Of a DNA stretch of 64,000 nt, positions 30,431 to 40,339 are shown piece by piece (the stretch's first letter is position 1; each line of letters begins with the position of its first letter). The position numbers were made by a program, and so were the translations under genes. The notes under the pieces are model-generated. The model made no database searches. It saw only the letters and a program-made list of their open reading frames with translations, and was not told the DNA's origin. This stretch comes from Candidatus Gracilibacteria bacterium GN02-873. Lineage in GTDB: Bacteria; Patescibacteriota; Gracilibacteria; BD1-5; UBA2023. The stretch covers positions 124,001 to 188,000 of the forward strand of contig MORC01000001.1 in the NCBI GenBank assembly GCA_003260345.1, in the 5' to 3' direction.

Positions 30431-31423
30431 TTTGATCCAACCATCAATGATATCCTGCAAAATTTTCGCGAGTTTTTCTGGATCATGTCGCACAAAATCT
30501 TCGTCACTCACTACATTGCGTTCAATAATTTTATATTTTTTGTCAGCAAAATCGAGAATATTTTTGATTTTTACAGGTTTTTTATTTTCCTCAATTTTGT
30601 ATTTTGCCACGATTTCATCGTCGATAATACCATTGTTTACAATCACGTAATCAAGCTCCGCTGGTCCAATAAATTTTTCAATCGCCTCAATAAAATCCTT
30701 GACTTCCATATTTGTCGTTTCACCGCGCTTTGTCATCGCGTTACAAACATAAATCAGCTTTGCTGGCGTCGCATCAAGCGCTTCGCGCATTCCCTTGGAG
30801 AGTAAATTTGGAATAACGCTCGTATACAAATCACCAGGTCCAATAATAATATAATCCGCATTCATAATAGCTTCACGAGCCCGAGGATTAAGATTCCCTT
30901 CCGCGCCAATAAGCCACGCATCCTCGATATTTTGGTCAATATTGTGCGTTCGTTCGCCCGGATTTTTATCAGAAACATCAATATTTTTTTCACCTTCAAT
31001 CACGGTTCCATCCTCAAAACGCACTGCCAAATGCACATCTTCCAGTGTTACAGGAATTACGCGCCCCGTCACATCAAACATTTTGCACATTTCATCGAGT
31101 CATTTTTCATAATCACCCTCAATATCAACAAGCGCCGTGAGTAAAATATTTCCGATTTTATTTGATCCAATTACACCCTCCTCTTTGAAGCTGTACTCAA
31201 AAAGTTTTCGCACCATTTCGGTATCTTTGGCAAGCGCTGCAATCGCGCGTCGCAAATCTCCTGGTGGCAAAATTCCGTATTTATCGCGAATAGAACCGGT
31301 TGTCCCGCCGTTATCTGCAACAGAAATAATGGCGGACAAATTGCAATCGTGATTTTTTTTGAGTCCATAGAGCACATTGAAAGTTCCAGCGCCACCACCG
31401 ATGGCAACAATATTTTTTTTCAT
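30428..31423 (-). CDS. yvcK: YvcK/CofD-family protein (gluconeogenesis factor)
   Basis: A 331-aa Rossmann-like protein of the YvcK/CofD family: VAIGGGAGTFNVL, SVADNGGTTGSIRDKYG, PPGDLRRAI, GNILLTAL, IIGPGDLYTSVIPNL. In Firmicutes YvcK binds UDP-GlcNAc and supports cell-wall synthesis and shape on gluconeogenic carbon; the same role here is inference. One UGA (plus TCA at 31100) is Gly, and the gene is split without it. It is divergent from the SPFH-NfeD-hrcA operon. Confidence 0.9.
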
Positions 31424-31425
31424 AA

Positions 31426-31453
31426 TTGCTTTTTAAAAAATTGTGCATATAAT
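31426..31453 (+). promoter_or_regulatory. Promoter of the SPFH-NfeD-hrcA unit
   Basis: TTGCTT (31426-31431), 16-bp spacer, TATAAT (31448-31453). It starts 3 nt from the divergent yvcK ATG; SPFH ATG is 32 nt downstream. Confidence 0.65.
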
Positions 31454-31485
31454 TATAGTGTTTTTATTTTTTAATCAAATTTTTT

Positions 31486-32358
31486 ATGGAAATTTTTATT
31501 TTTCTCGTCATTTTGGCGCTGATTTTGGTCTTTGTATCTGTAAAACAGGTGCAACAAGGGCAGGTTGGTTTGATTGAAACTCTCGGAAAATATACAAAAA
31601 CGGTAAACTCTGGGCTCACTTTCTTAATTCCAGGAGTTCAGACACTTCGTCGTGTGGATATTCGTGAACAGGTTGTGAATGTTCCAGAACAGCAAATTAT
31701 TACGATGGATAATGTGTCGATGGCGGTTGATGGGATTATTTATGTGCAGATTACCGATCCATTTCAGGCGACATATGATGTTAATAATGTTTTTATGGCG
31801 GTTGTTTCGCTCGCACAAACAAATCTTCGTAGTGTACTCGGAACAATGAGTCTTGATGAAACACTTTCTAATCGTGATACGATTAACGCGCGACTTTTGG
31901 CTTCTCTTGATAAAGAAACAGGAAAATGGGGCGTAAAAGTCCTTCGTGTTGAGATTAAGCGCCTTGATCCACCAGATGATATTCAAGATGCAATGAGTAA
32001 ACAAATGAAGGCTGAACGCGAAAAACGTGCACAAATTCTTGAAGCCGAAGGTTATCGTCAGTCTCAGATTACTCGATCAGAGGGTGATAAGCAATCTGCT
32101 ATTTTGCAGGCGGAAGGACAAAAACAGGCAGCCATTTTGCAGGCGGAAGGTGATGCTCGTGCTGAAATTGCTCTTGCTGAAGCTAAAGCGAAGGCTCTTG
32201 AATTGGAGGCCACGGCAGCGGTGCAATTTTTCAATGGCGCAGCAGTAACAAAAGAGCAATTGAAAGTGATTGAAGGGGCACTTGGTCAGAATACAAAATA
32301 CATTTTGGACAGCGATATTTTGGCAGGAGTTTCCAAAATTTTTGGCAACGCAAAATAA
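31486..32358 (+). CDS. SPFH/band 7 membrane protein (QmcA/paraslipin type)
   Basis: A 290-aa protein with one N-terminal membrane helix (about 2-18), an SPFH domain (about 20-190, with NVPEQQIITMDNVSM and LDPPDDIQDAM) and a long alanine/glutamate-rich coiled coil containing near-repeats of AEGxKQxAILQ (about 190-245). Such proteins form microdomain or cage assemblies that regulate membrane proteases. It is directly followed by an NfeD gene, the classical partner. No UGA. Confidence 0.92.
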   Translation: MEIFIFLVILALILVFVSVKQVQQGQVGLIETLGKYTKTVNSGLTFLIPGVQTLRRVDIREQVVNVPEQQIITMDNVSMAVDGIIYVQITDPFQATYDVNNVFMAVVSLAQTNLRSVLGTMSLDETLSNRDTINARLLASLDKETGKWGVKVLRVEIKRLDPPDDIQDAMSKQMKAEREKRAQILEAEGYRQSQITRSEGDKQSAILQAEGQKQAAILQAEGDARAEIALAEAKAKALELEATAAVQFFNGAAVTKEQLKVIEGALGQNTKYILDSDILAGVSKIFGNAK

Positions 32359-32376
32359 TTTTTTAAAAAATCTATT

Positions 32377-32799
32377 ATGGTACTTTTTTGGATTGGATTT
32401 GGAATTGTTTTCCTTATTGTGGAGCTTATCACAGCGACATTTTATGGATTTTCTTTGGCGATTGCGGCTTTTATCGTAGCGATTTATGCGGCAATTATGA
32501 ACTCCTCGAATGTTGATATTATTCAGGGTGCGATTTTTGCTGGCACTGCGCTCGTAACATGTTATTTTTTTCCAAAATTTTTCGCTTCATCGGTAGAATC
32601 TTCAGAAGAAAAACCACAAGGACTTGATATGTATATCGGCGAACGACGACGCGTTCGTCAGGTTGATGAGGATTTTAAAATAAAACTTGACGGCGTGGAA
32701 TATTTGGTGGTATGTGATGATGATTTGGAGGATAAAGATTTGGTGGAAATTGTGGATCGCCGTGGTTCAATTTTTATTGTTGAAATGGTACAAAATTAA
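32377..32799 (+). CDS. NfeD-family membrane protein
   Basis: A 140-aa protein with two or three membrane helices (about 3-75) and a C-terminal OB-fold (about 85-140, GERRRVRQVDED and LVEIVDRRGSIFIVEM). This is the short NfeD form without the protease domain, found next to SPFH genes as it is here, 18 nt downstream. Function: membrane quality control with the SPFH partner (family knowledge). No UGA. Confidence 0.88.
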   Translation: MVLFWIGFGIVFLIVELITATFYGFSLAIAAFIVAIYAAIMNSSNVDIIQGAIFAGTALVTCYFFPKFFASSVESSEEKPQGLDMYIGERRRVRQVDEDFKIKLDGVEYLVVCDDDLEDKDLVEIVDRRGSIFIVEMVQN

Positions 32800-32808
32800 A
32801 ATTTTCTC

Positions 32809-33507
32809 ATGAAAAAAGTTGATAACAGAAAAATTCAAGTTTTAAAGTATATTGTTGAGCGGTATCTTGAGACGGGCGATGTTTTGTGATCAAAATCGCT
32901 TCTCGATCAATATAATCTCGGAGTTTCGAGTGCCACAATTCGTAATGATATGGCGGCTTTGGAAAAAATGGGGCTTATTTTTCAGCCATACAATAGCGCT
33001 GGACGATTACCAACGGATCGTGGAATTCGTGTCTTTGTGGATTATTTAATGGATGAGTTGCCGACGGTTTTGCTCGATGATGAGCAAAATATTCCAAATT
33101 TTGTGCGTGATGGTTTGATTGATGATATTTTGTACAGCCTGATTGAGCGATTGACGCACCGAACGCACGAGGTAACTTTTGCGTGTATCCCATCAGAAGG
33201 TGTGCTTTTATATTTGGGAATTACGCATTTGCTTGAAAATATGAGCGAGGGGCAAGGAAGTGATGTGTATCACATTGTGCGATTTTTGGAAAGTAAAAAA
33301 ATTTTCATTGATACACTCGAGCATTTGCAAATTTCTCCAAAAGTTTCCGTTTTTATCGGTGAAGAACATATTGGCGGTGATCTCAAAAATTCAACGATTA
33401 TTGCCAAAAAAATTATGCTCAATGGATATGAATGATATCTTGGAATTATTGGTTCTATCAAGATGGATTATTCTTTTAATATCGCGGCACTTCGTCAAGT
33501 TCTTTAA
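32809..33507 (+). CDS. hrcA: Heat-inducible transcription repressor HrcA (short form)
   Basis: Repressor that binds the CIRCE operator and controls chaperonin genes. The N-terminal winged helix is clear: VLKYIVERYLETGDVLGSKSL, SSATIRNDMAALEKMGLI, NSAGRLPTDRGIRVFVD. The C-terminal part (GEEHIGGDLKNSTIIA, then GIIGSIKMDYSFNIAALRQV) matches the HrcA C-terminal signature. At 232 aa it is about 100 residues shorter than typical HrcA, the middle being reduced. Two UGAs are Gly, one in GDVLGSKSL and one at 33433. A CIRCE sequence lies upstream of groES at 46554, so repressor and target are in the same window. Confidence 0.92.
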
Positions 33508-33521
33508 AATTTGAAAAAAAT

Positions 33522-33549
33522 TTGCTTTTTGCAAAAAATTTCATATAGT
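33522..33549 (+). promoter_or_regulatory. rpsO promoter with a longer leader
   Basis: TTGCTT (33522-33527), 16-bp spacer, TATAGT (33544-33549). The leader to ATG at 33612 is about 55 nt, longer than at most genes here, and could hold the autoregulatory S15-binding structure known in other bacteria (not demonstrated). Confidence 0.55.
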
Positions 33550-33611
33550 GTGAAAGGTCGTACTGGTGTATTTTCTGGTTGACTGATTATTTCTTAAAAT
33601 ACTTTTATCCT

Positions 33612-33875
33612 ATGGATCATAAAGAAAAAAAAGCTCTTATGGAAGAGTTTGCAACTCATAAAGGGGATACTGGTTCTCCAGAAGTTCAGGTTGCTATTCT
33701 TACTGCTCGTATTGAAAAACTTCAATCACACTTTAGTGAACACAAACAAGATAATCACTCTCGTCGTGGACTTGTAATGATGGTTGCAAAACGTCGCAAA
33801 CTTCTTGACTATTTGAAATCAAAAGATGAGGCACGCTATGTAGCACTTATTCAGAAACTTGGTCTTCGAAAATAA
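33612..33875 (+). CDS. rpsO: 30S ribosomal protein S15
   Basis: An 87-aa protein with the S15 pattern: FATHKGDTGSPEVQVAILTARI, LQSHFSEHKQDNHSRRGL, KRRKLLDYLKSKD, YVALIQKLGLRK. It binds 16S rRNA h20-h22. ATG at 33612 gives the normal length; the in-frame extension to 33579 is unlikely. Own promoter and strong terminator. No UGA. Confidence 0.97.
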   Translation: MDHKEKKALMEEFATHKGDTGSPEVQVAILTARIEKLQSHFSEHKQDNHSRRGLVMMVAKRRKLLDYLKSKDEARYVALIQKLGLRK

Positions 33876-33878
33876 TTG

Positions 33879-33904
33879 AAATTTCCCCGAAAGGGGATTT
33901 TTTC
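33879..33904 (+). terminator. rpsO terminator
   Basis: AAATTTCCCC-GAAA-GGGGATTTTTT stem with a T-run. Confidence 0.85.
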
Positions 33905-33918
33905 AAATTTTGAAATTT

Positions 33919-33946
33919 TTGACTATTTTCGAAAAAAATATACAAT
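33919..33946 (+). promoter_or_regulatory. Promoter of the rhomboid gene
   Basis: TTGACT (33919-33924), 16-bp spacer, TACAAT (33941-33946), 30 nt before ATG. Confidence 0.55.
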
Positions 33947-33976
33947 TATCAAAATTTTGTATTTTTATTGCCCGGT

Positions 33977-34540
33977 ATGAATATTCTATTTTTCCCCAAT
34001 AAATATGTATCACATACACTCATTGCGATTTGTATTATTGTTTCAGTAATTGGATTTGTGCACGCGCCATTTCGGTATTTGTACGCATTTCACTGGAATG
34101 CTCTTTCGTATGGGGTTTTCGATTTTCTGATGCAATCAGTGTTATTTCAATTTTTGCATGGAAATTTATTGCATTTGTTTGCGAATTCATATTTTTTGTA
34201 TTCGGCAGGCCCAGCGCTTGAGGCGAGAATGTCGCGCCATCAATTTTTGTATTTTTTCGCTTCGACAACGATTTTCTTGGTGGTGGTGTTACTTATTTTT
34301 TCAACTCCCGGAACAATTACGATTGGAATTTCAGGATTTTGTAGTGCTTTGCTTGCTTATTTGTGTGTGGATTTGTACACAATTCGGCACCCACAAGCGC
34401 AAGAAACGTTGATTCTTCTTGTTATCAATATTGTTATTGGCTTGTTTGCGGGAATTTCTTTTGTTGGACATTTTTTTGGTGCTGTGTGGGGCGTGATTTG
34501 GTGGTTTTTACTTTCCAAATCGGGTCGTTTTCAAAAATAA
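33977..34540 (+). CDS. Rhomboid-family intramembrane serine protease
   Basis: A 187-aa six-helix membrane protein. The L1/TM2 motif HGNLLHLFANSYFL, the nucleophile motif GISGF (Ser119) and the second catalytic residue in VGHFFG (His165) are present, so it should be an active rhomboid protease that cleaves membrane proteins. ATG at 33977 is preferred over the TTG at 33968. No UGA. Confidence 0.9.
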   Translation: MNILFFPNKYVSHTLIAICIIVSVIGFVHAPFRYLYAFHWNALSYGVFDFLMQSVLFQFLHGNLLHLFANSYFLYSAGPALEARMSRHQFLYFFASTTIFLVVVLLIFSTPGTITIGISGFCSALLAYLCVDLYTIRHPQAQETLILLVINIVIGLFAGISFVGHFFGAVWGVIWWFLLSKSGRFQK

Positions 34541-34568
34541 AAATCTCAGGTTTTTCTGAGATTTTTTT
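34539..34568. terminator. Bidirectional terminator
   Basis: AAAAATCTCAG-GTTTTT-CTGAGATTTTTTT between convergent rhomboid and helicase genes. Confidence 0.8.
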
Positions 34569-37500
34569 AAATTTTATCATTGAGAAGATCTTCCTCGAAT
34601 TGTCGGATTCCATGCGCATCTTGTGAATAATGTGAAATATCCGGAAAATCAAGGTTTTTGATATGCTCAGCAATTTTTTGTACCAATTTTTCGAGTCGTT
34701 CAATCTCGCCTTGTTGCACAAATTTCGAAATTGTGTGATATTGATCTTCTTTTTTGCTTTTTTCTACAAAAAATAATTGAAATTCCCGCTCTTTCCATGG
34801 TGCCCAACGTGGTGTTTCATTGAATAAAATCGCGTAAAAAATCAGTTGTAAATTATATTTCCATTTTTTGATTGCCTCATAACCACTTCCTCATTCGAGA
34901 GTTGCAAAACTACTGCCGGTTTTATAGTCAGTCACAATCATTTTGCTTTGTGATGTGAGTTCAATGCGATCAATTGCCCCTGTGAGGCGAATGTCTGACA
35001 AATAAGTCCCGCCACCTTCTTGATTAAACCGTTGTTCAAGATGAATTTCACCATAATCATGAACAAGATGAGGATAGAGCGATTCTAAGTTTTCAATTCC
35101 GCGAGCGATGAGATTTTTCTCAATATTTTCAGAAAACCCTTCTCGTTTTATATATTCTGTAAAAGAATTGAACAATATTTCTTTATTGAATGTTTTTTTA
35201 GATTTATAATCCTTGAAAAAATCTTCCAATCCTTTGTGGATCGCACTTCCGTATGTTGCATTTTCACTTTTGGCTTGTGGAAATTGCAAAAGATTTCTCG
35301 TGAGAAAATATCGTGGCCCACCGCTCGTAACATCCAAAAAATTTTGCACTGAAGTAGCTGAAAGTTTGAGGGTTGACCCAATAATACTTTTTAAAAAAAC
35401 AGATTCATCGCCTGTAAAAGGAAGTTCAATAATACTTTTTGTTTCATTTTCTAATATTTTTGTACAATTTTCGATTGATATTTGCTCATTTTTTTCAAAA
35501 TCAGTGATATTTCCCAAAACTGATACGAGGGATTCTGATTTTTCTGAGAGATTCATGGTTGAATATGTCACGTACAGTGCATCTTTCGCTCGTGTAAAAA
35601 TCGTATAAATCAGTCGTTCCAAATCTTCATTATTGTCCTTTTCAGGTGCGAGAGAGAGGTTTGAAGTGAATGGATTTCATGAATTTCGTCCACGCGCATA
35701 ATTTGTTTCGGTCAATCCAGCCGCAAAGACATACTTGTATTCAAGTCATTTTGATTTATGTGCCGTAATACATTGAACAGCCTCTTCTGCCCCAATGAGA
35801 GCAGATGTTGACAAATGAATTTCGTATTCATCGATCAAATTCATATATTCTACAAAATCATCCAAGTGCAAACGTGGCTTTTGTTGCTTGTATCAACGAA
35901 GTGATTCAATAATTTTTTGAATATTGGCTAAATGATTTGCATAGATAAGGGGTTTTTTGTGTAATTTTTCCTCTGAAAAATAATATTCATAGAGTGGAGA
36001 AGTAAAATTTTGTTCTTCATCATCAATAAAAAGACTGAATTGTTCGCGATTTGATTCATCTTCATTATAATCATCTGATATAAAAATTGTATTTGCCCCT
36101 GTAATAATATCAATCAAATCTTCCAAGCGCAGTACATTTGCTTGAATGGATAATTCTATAAAAAAATGAGCAATTTTCGATAGATATTTGTTCGAATGAT
36201 TTCGAAGAACTTCAATCCAAACCTTATTTTCTCATTTTTTTGCTTGAGCAATTTGTCGAGAAAGTTCCCAGATTTCGAGACGATGAATTTTCCACATTGG
36301 ATGTGACAAAATCTCAATGAGGATATCATCGCGATCGCTTTGAGTTCGTAAGGAATGAATATATAACAAAATATTTTTCACGAGAATAACTACCTCATTA
36401 TCAAAAATATTTTCGTCCTTGGAAAGTTTGATAGGAATATTTTTCTCCAAAAGTGCTTTTCCAATCGCTTCAAGTGTGGCATTTTTTTTCGTGATGACGG
36501 CGATATCAGAAAAAGAAAAATTTGGATTATTTTTTTCATTTTCTATAATTGTTGCGATTTCATCGGCAATCCATGTGATTTCTTGCAATTCCGTTTCAAA
36601 TTGAAATTTTTTGATAATACCACCACTTTCGCGATGTGCATGAAATTTTTTCTCCGCTTCTGGAAAAATATGTGAAATACTATGTTGGTTAGAAAGAATA
36701 CTGCGTGAAAAATCAATAATTTCAGCATATGAACGATAATTTTCCTCCAAAATGATGAGTTCCGTATTTGGATAAAACTGCTTAAAAATGCTGAGATTGC
36801 GAACGCTTGCACCCTGAAATTTAAAAATTGACTGATCATCGTCTCCTACAGCGAAAATATTGGGTTCATCAACGGTATTCGCAATTGTCGTAATGAGCGT
36901 TAATTGCGCATCATTTGTATCCTGATATTCATCCAATAATATCCACTGATATTGTTCAGAAATATTTGCCCGTACAGCTTCATCGCTTTCTACGAGCCGA
37001 ATAGCGCGCAAAATCATATCAGAAAAATCGATCAAATTTTCTTCATTGAGTGCTTTTGTATATTCTCGATAAATTTCCAAAAGTTCGAAGGATTTTTTAT
37101 TTTTTTCTACGTCTTTTAGGATAAAAGCATTATTTGTGTTCTTTTCCAGCCAAGAATTTTTCCATTTTGTGAGTAGCTTGGAATCGCCCGACTCGATGAC
37201 TTCTTGTAATGATAGGAGAATTGTTTTGGCGAGGGAATCTTGAAATTTATAGGTGGATGGATATTTTTCTAGAATTTCTACTAAGCGAGTCATCATTTCC
37301 TCAAAAAGTCACATTTTCATAGTGATTTCTTCTTTTTTTCGTCAGAGTGAACTTATTTTTTCAAAATAATCTTTTATAATTGGTCAAATATCATTCAATA
37401 TCTGTTCATTTTGTGAAATAATAGCAGAAAAATCGTCAGGTGTAATTCCAGAAGTCTTTAAATCGTTGATAGCTCCGCGAAGACTCGGAAGTGATGAAGT

Positions 37501-37914
37501 TTTTTTCCAAGAGTTATTCCATTCAAGATTTGAAATAATTTTATGGAAAATTTTTGATGCAGAAATGTCATCAATGGGTGTTAAATCGCTATTTTCTTGT
37601 AGTTTGTATTGAAAACGATTGAGAATTTCCATACCAAAAGTATGAAAGGTATGAATAGCAACTTTATAGGCTTCTTGTCAAATAATATTACGAAGACGTT
37701 CGCGCATATTTTTGGCAGCATTGTCCGTAAAGGTCAGACATAAAATATTTGAGGCATTCGCATCCGTTTGTCGTAAAATATTCGCAATGCGCACAGCAAG
37801 AAGTTCCGTTTTTCCGCTTCCAGGTCAAGCAATTACTAAAACAGGACCAAAAATAGTATCAACTGCGAGTTTTTGCTTTGTGTTGAGATTGTTGTAACGA
37901 GATTCGAAGGACAT
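34567..37914 (-). CDS. UvrD/PcrA-type helicase with C-terminal PD-(D/E)XK nuclease domain
   Basis: An 1115-aa SF1A helicase: Walker A AGPGSGKT (residues 29-36, with Gly30 encoded by UGA), motif Ia/Ib LTFTDNAAKNMRERL and HTFHTFG, motif II LLDEYQDTN, motif III VGDDDQSIFKFQGAS, motif IV EENYRS. The C-terminal 300 residues carry a RecB/AddB-like nuclease signature (YGSAIHKGLEDFF, GAIDRIEL, VTDYKTG). It probably acts in recombination or repair. About ten in-frame UGAs cut it into four large fragments under the standard code; none is TAA or TAG. A 28-bp palindrome lies 69 nt upstream of the ATG. Confidence 0.9.
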
Positions 37915-37983
37915 AGTTGTAAAAATTTGAAAGTATTGTACTGAATTTTTTGATATCTACAAAACATTTATAAATAATAAAAA

Positions 37984-38011
37984 TGAACAATTATAGATCT
38001 ATAATTGTTCA
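37984..38011. repeat. 28-bp perfect palindrome, copy 5
   Basis: TGAACAATTAT, AGATCT, ATAATTGTTCA: every base is self-complementary across the 28 bp. It lies between the 64-aa gene (14 nt after its stop) and the helicase start (69 nt away). TATAAT is contained on both strands. Confidence 0.75.
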
Positions 38012-38025
38012 AAAATATATATCTC

Positions 38026-38220
38026 CTATAAAAAAAGAGAATCAAGCTTTTCGTCGAGCTTTTTTTGATTTTTTGCATCTTCTTGAGATTCAAGTTGTTT
38101 CATGTGTTCACGAATTAAATCCCCCTTTTCATAGGATTCTCTCATTTTTTTGAGTTGTTCTTTTGTGAGTGGTTTTTTATAGTGCCCAGATCCACTTGGA
38201 AAATAGTCTCAGTATCACAT
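38026..38220 (-). CDS. Small charged protein (64 aa) of unknown function
   Basis: ATG at 38220, TAG stop at 38026-38028, with in-frame UGAs in MGYGDYFPSGSGHY. The rest is a highly charged helix (KKPLTKEQLKKMRESYEKGD, then REHMKQLESQEDAKNQKKL). No membrane segment and no recognised family. It lies exactly between two 28-bp palindromes (37984-38011 and 38223-38250), the upstream one ending 2 nt before its ATG. Confidence 0.65.
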
Positions 38221-38222
38221 TT

Positions 38223-38250
38223 TGAACAGTTATTAATTGATAATTGTATG
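38223..38250. repeat. 28-bp pseudo-palindrome, copy 6
   Basis: TGAACAGTTAT, six bases, an arm ending AATTGTATG. On the minus strand it begins 4 nt after the murA stop and ends 2 nt before the 64-aa gene. Confidence 0.6.
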
Positions 38251-38254
38251 AAAA

Positions 38255-39511
38255 TTATATTTTTTCAATAGTTGCACCAAGTTTTGCAATTTTTCCAACA
38301 ATATCTTCGTATCCACGCTCAATATATTCAACATTTGTAATTTTTGTCGTTCATTGAGCGATAATTCCTGCTAGAATCATTGTTACACCGGCTCGCAAGT
38401 CCCAACTTGAAACTGTCGATCAGCGAAGCGCTGTTTTTCCAAAGATGAGAGCCTCGTGAGGGTTAAGAATAGCAATATGACCTTTCATTTTTTCAATTTC
38501 AATAAGCCAGTTGAGTCGCCCCTCAAAGAGAACTTCATGAATACGGGAGGTTCCTTCGGCTTGCGTTAGAAGCAAGGCAAAAGGGGATTGTAAATCAGTT
38601 GGAAATCCTGGAAAAATATTCGTTTGAATGTTTATATTTCTTAGGTTTTCAAGAGAATTATACACAACAATCTCGTCTTTTTCATAATCAATATCCATTT
38701 TTACTCAAGCTTCCTGACATTTTTCAAGAAAGAGTGTAAGGTCCTGAATTCTTGCATTTCGTACAGTTATCGATTGATTTCCGCTCAAAGCACCGAGAAT
38801 TACAAAAGTTCCAGATTCAATATAATCAGAAATAACGGTTGCTTCTGTATTTTCAGGAATTTCTGAAATTCCTTCAATAATAATTGTATGATCGTATGAA
38901 ACCGCAATTTTTACGCCAATATTTTTCAGTACATCAATAAGGTTCATCACATGTGGTTCAATGGCGGCAAGATGAATCGTTGTTTTTCGTGGTTGAAATG
39001 CAGCCATCATGATCGCATTTTCCGTCGCAGTTACGGCAAATCCAGCAGAAAGTATTACATCGTTTTCGCCCTCTTTTCCAGAAAAACGAATATTCTCTTC
39101 AGAATTTTCACCATTGTATCCAAAAATCTCAAAGGCACGAAGGTGTTCCGTGATTGGTCTTTTTCCAATATTACAGCCACCAGGATACGGAATTTCGAGT
39201 TCACCAAATCGTTTTAATAATGCTGGAAAAAGGAAAATTCCAACTCGAATTTTTTTGATGAGTGGACGATTGAGATTGGTCAGCGACATATTTTCGGTAT
39301 TCATTTTGAGTGTATTGTTTTCAAAATGAACATCCACGCCGAGTGACTCGATAATTTCCAAAAAAGTTAATACATCGCCAATTCTCGGAACATTATGTAA
39401 AGTAAAATTTTTGAAAAAAAGCCCGCAAGCAATGAGGGGAAGTGCAGCATTTTTTGAGCCAGAAATTTCTACAATTCCGCTCGTTTTTTGGGGTCAATGA
39501 ATTTGAAGCAT
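38255..39511 (-). CDS. murA: UDP-N-acetylglucosamine 1-carboxyvinyltransferase
   Basis: First committed step of peptidoglycan synthesis: transfers enolpyruvate from PEP to UDP-GlcNAc. The 418-aa protein has SGSKNAALPL (catalytic Lys-Asn), PGGCNIGKRPI with the active-site/fosfomycin Cys, and the two-fold inside-out barrel repeat. Four UGAs (plus TCA at 39494, 38705, 38420, 38351) are Gly. It starts 8 nt after the response regulator stop, so the regulator and murA are likely co-transcribed. Confidence 0.95.
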
Positions 39512-39519
39512 AGATTTTT

Positions 39520-40200
39520 TTAAGAAATAATTTCGAATCGGTAACCAACGCCACGAATTGTCTCAATTGAGATTTTCTCTGGCAATTTTTTGCGAATATT
39601 TTTGATGTGTGTATCGATTGTTCGGTCGTAAATGTAATTTTCGTAACCCATCACATCATGCATAATTGCTTCTCGTTTGATTACATTTTGCGCATTTCGA
39701 ACGCAATATTCCAGAATAGAAAATTCCGTTTTGGTAAACATAATTTCTGCACCATCACATGTCACGCTGTGATTTTTGGTGCAAATTTCGAGCGGTCAAA
39801 ATGTAAGCGTTTTAGAGTTAGTTTTCGGTTTTTTTTGTATTTCACTGCGTTTGAGGATGGCTGAAATTCGTGCCATAAGCTCTCGCGCAGAAAATGGTTT
39901 TGCAACATAATCATCCACACCAAGATCAAAAAGTGTGAGTTTATCAACTTCGCTGTCTCGCGCAGATAATACAATAATTGGAACGCCCGATTTATTACGA
40001 ATTTCTTTGCAAATTTCGATGCCATTGCGATGCGGCAGATTGATATCTAAAATTACCAAATTTGGCTTAAAATCGTCAAAAATTTCGATAGCATCAGCAC
40101 CATCTTGGCATGTTTTGAGCTCGTAATTTTCCTTGTTGATGTACGCAGAAAGCGGTAAAATAATTCCTGCGTCGTCCTCGATGAGAAGAATTTTTGTCAT
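39520..40200 (-). CDS. OmpR/PhoB-family response regulator (no adjacent kinase)
   Basis: A 226-aa protein with a receiver domain (EDD near residue 9, Asp52 in LDINLPHRNG, LSARD, Lys in VAKPFS) and a winged-helix C-terminal domain (EIMFTKTEFSILEYC, RTIDTHIKNIRKKL, RGVGYRF). One UGA joins the two domains. ATG at 40200 is preferred to 40224. No kinase gene adjoins; the next gene on this strand is murA. The partner could be the kinase at 26872 or one elsewhere. Confidence 0.92.
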
Positions 40201-40339
40201 AAAAATTTTCACAGAATGTGCCAAGTGTACGCAAAAAATTTAAAAAATCAAATACTATCCCATTTTTTTTGATTATTGCAAGCAAAAAAATTCCCATTTT
40301 TTCAAAAAATGTGTATAATGTGCGCACTAATTTATTTTT

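Noticed and set aside
33550..33611. S15 autoregulatory leader as a defined RNA element
   Set aside because: The leader is longer than at other genes, but I could not draw a convincing S15-binding structure by eye, so it is only noted with the promoter.
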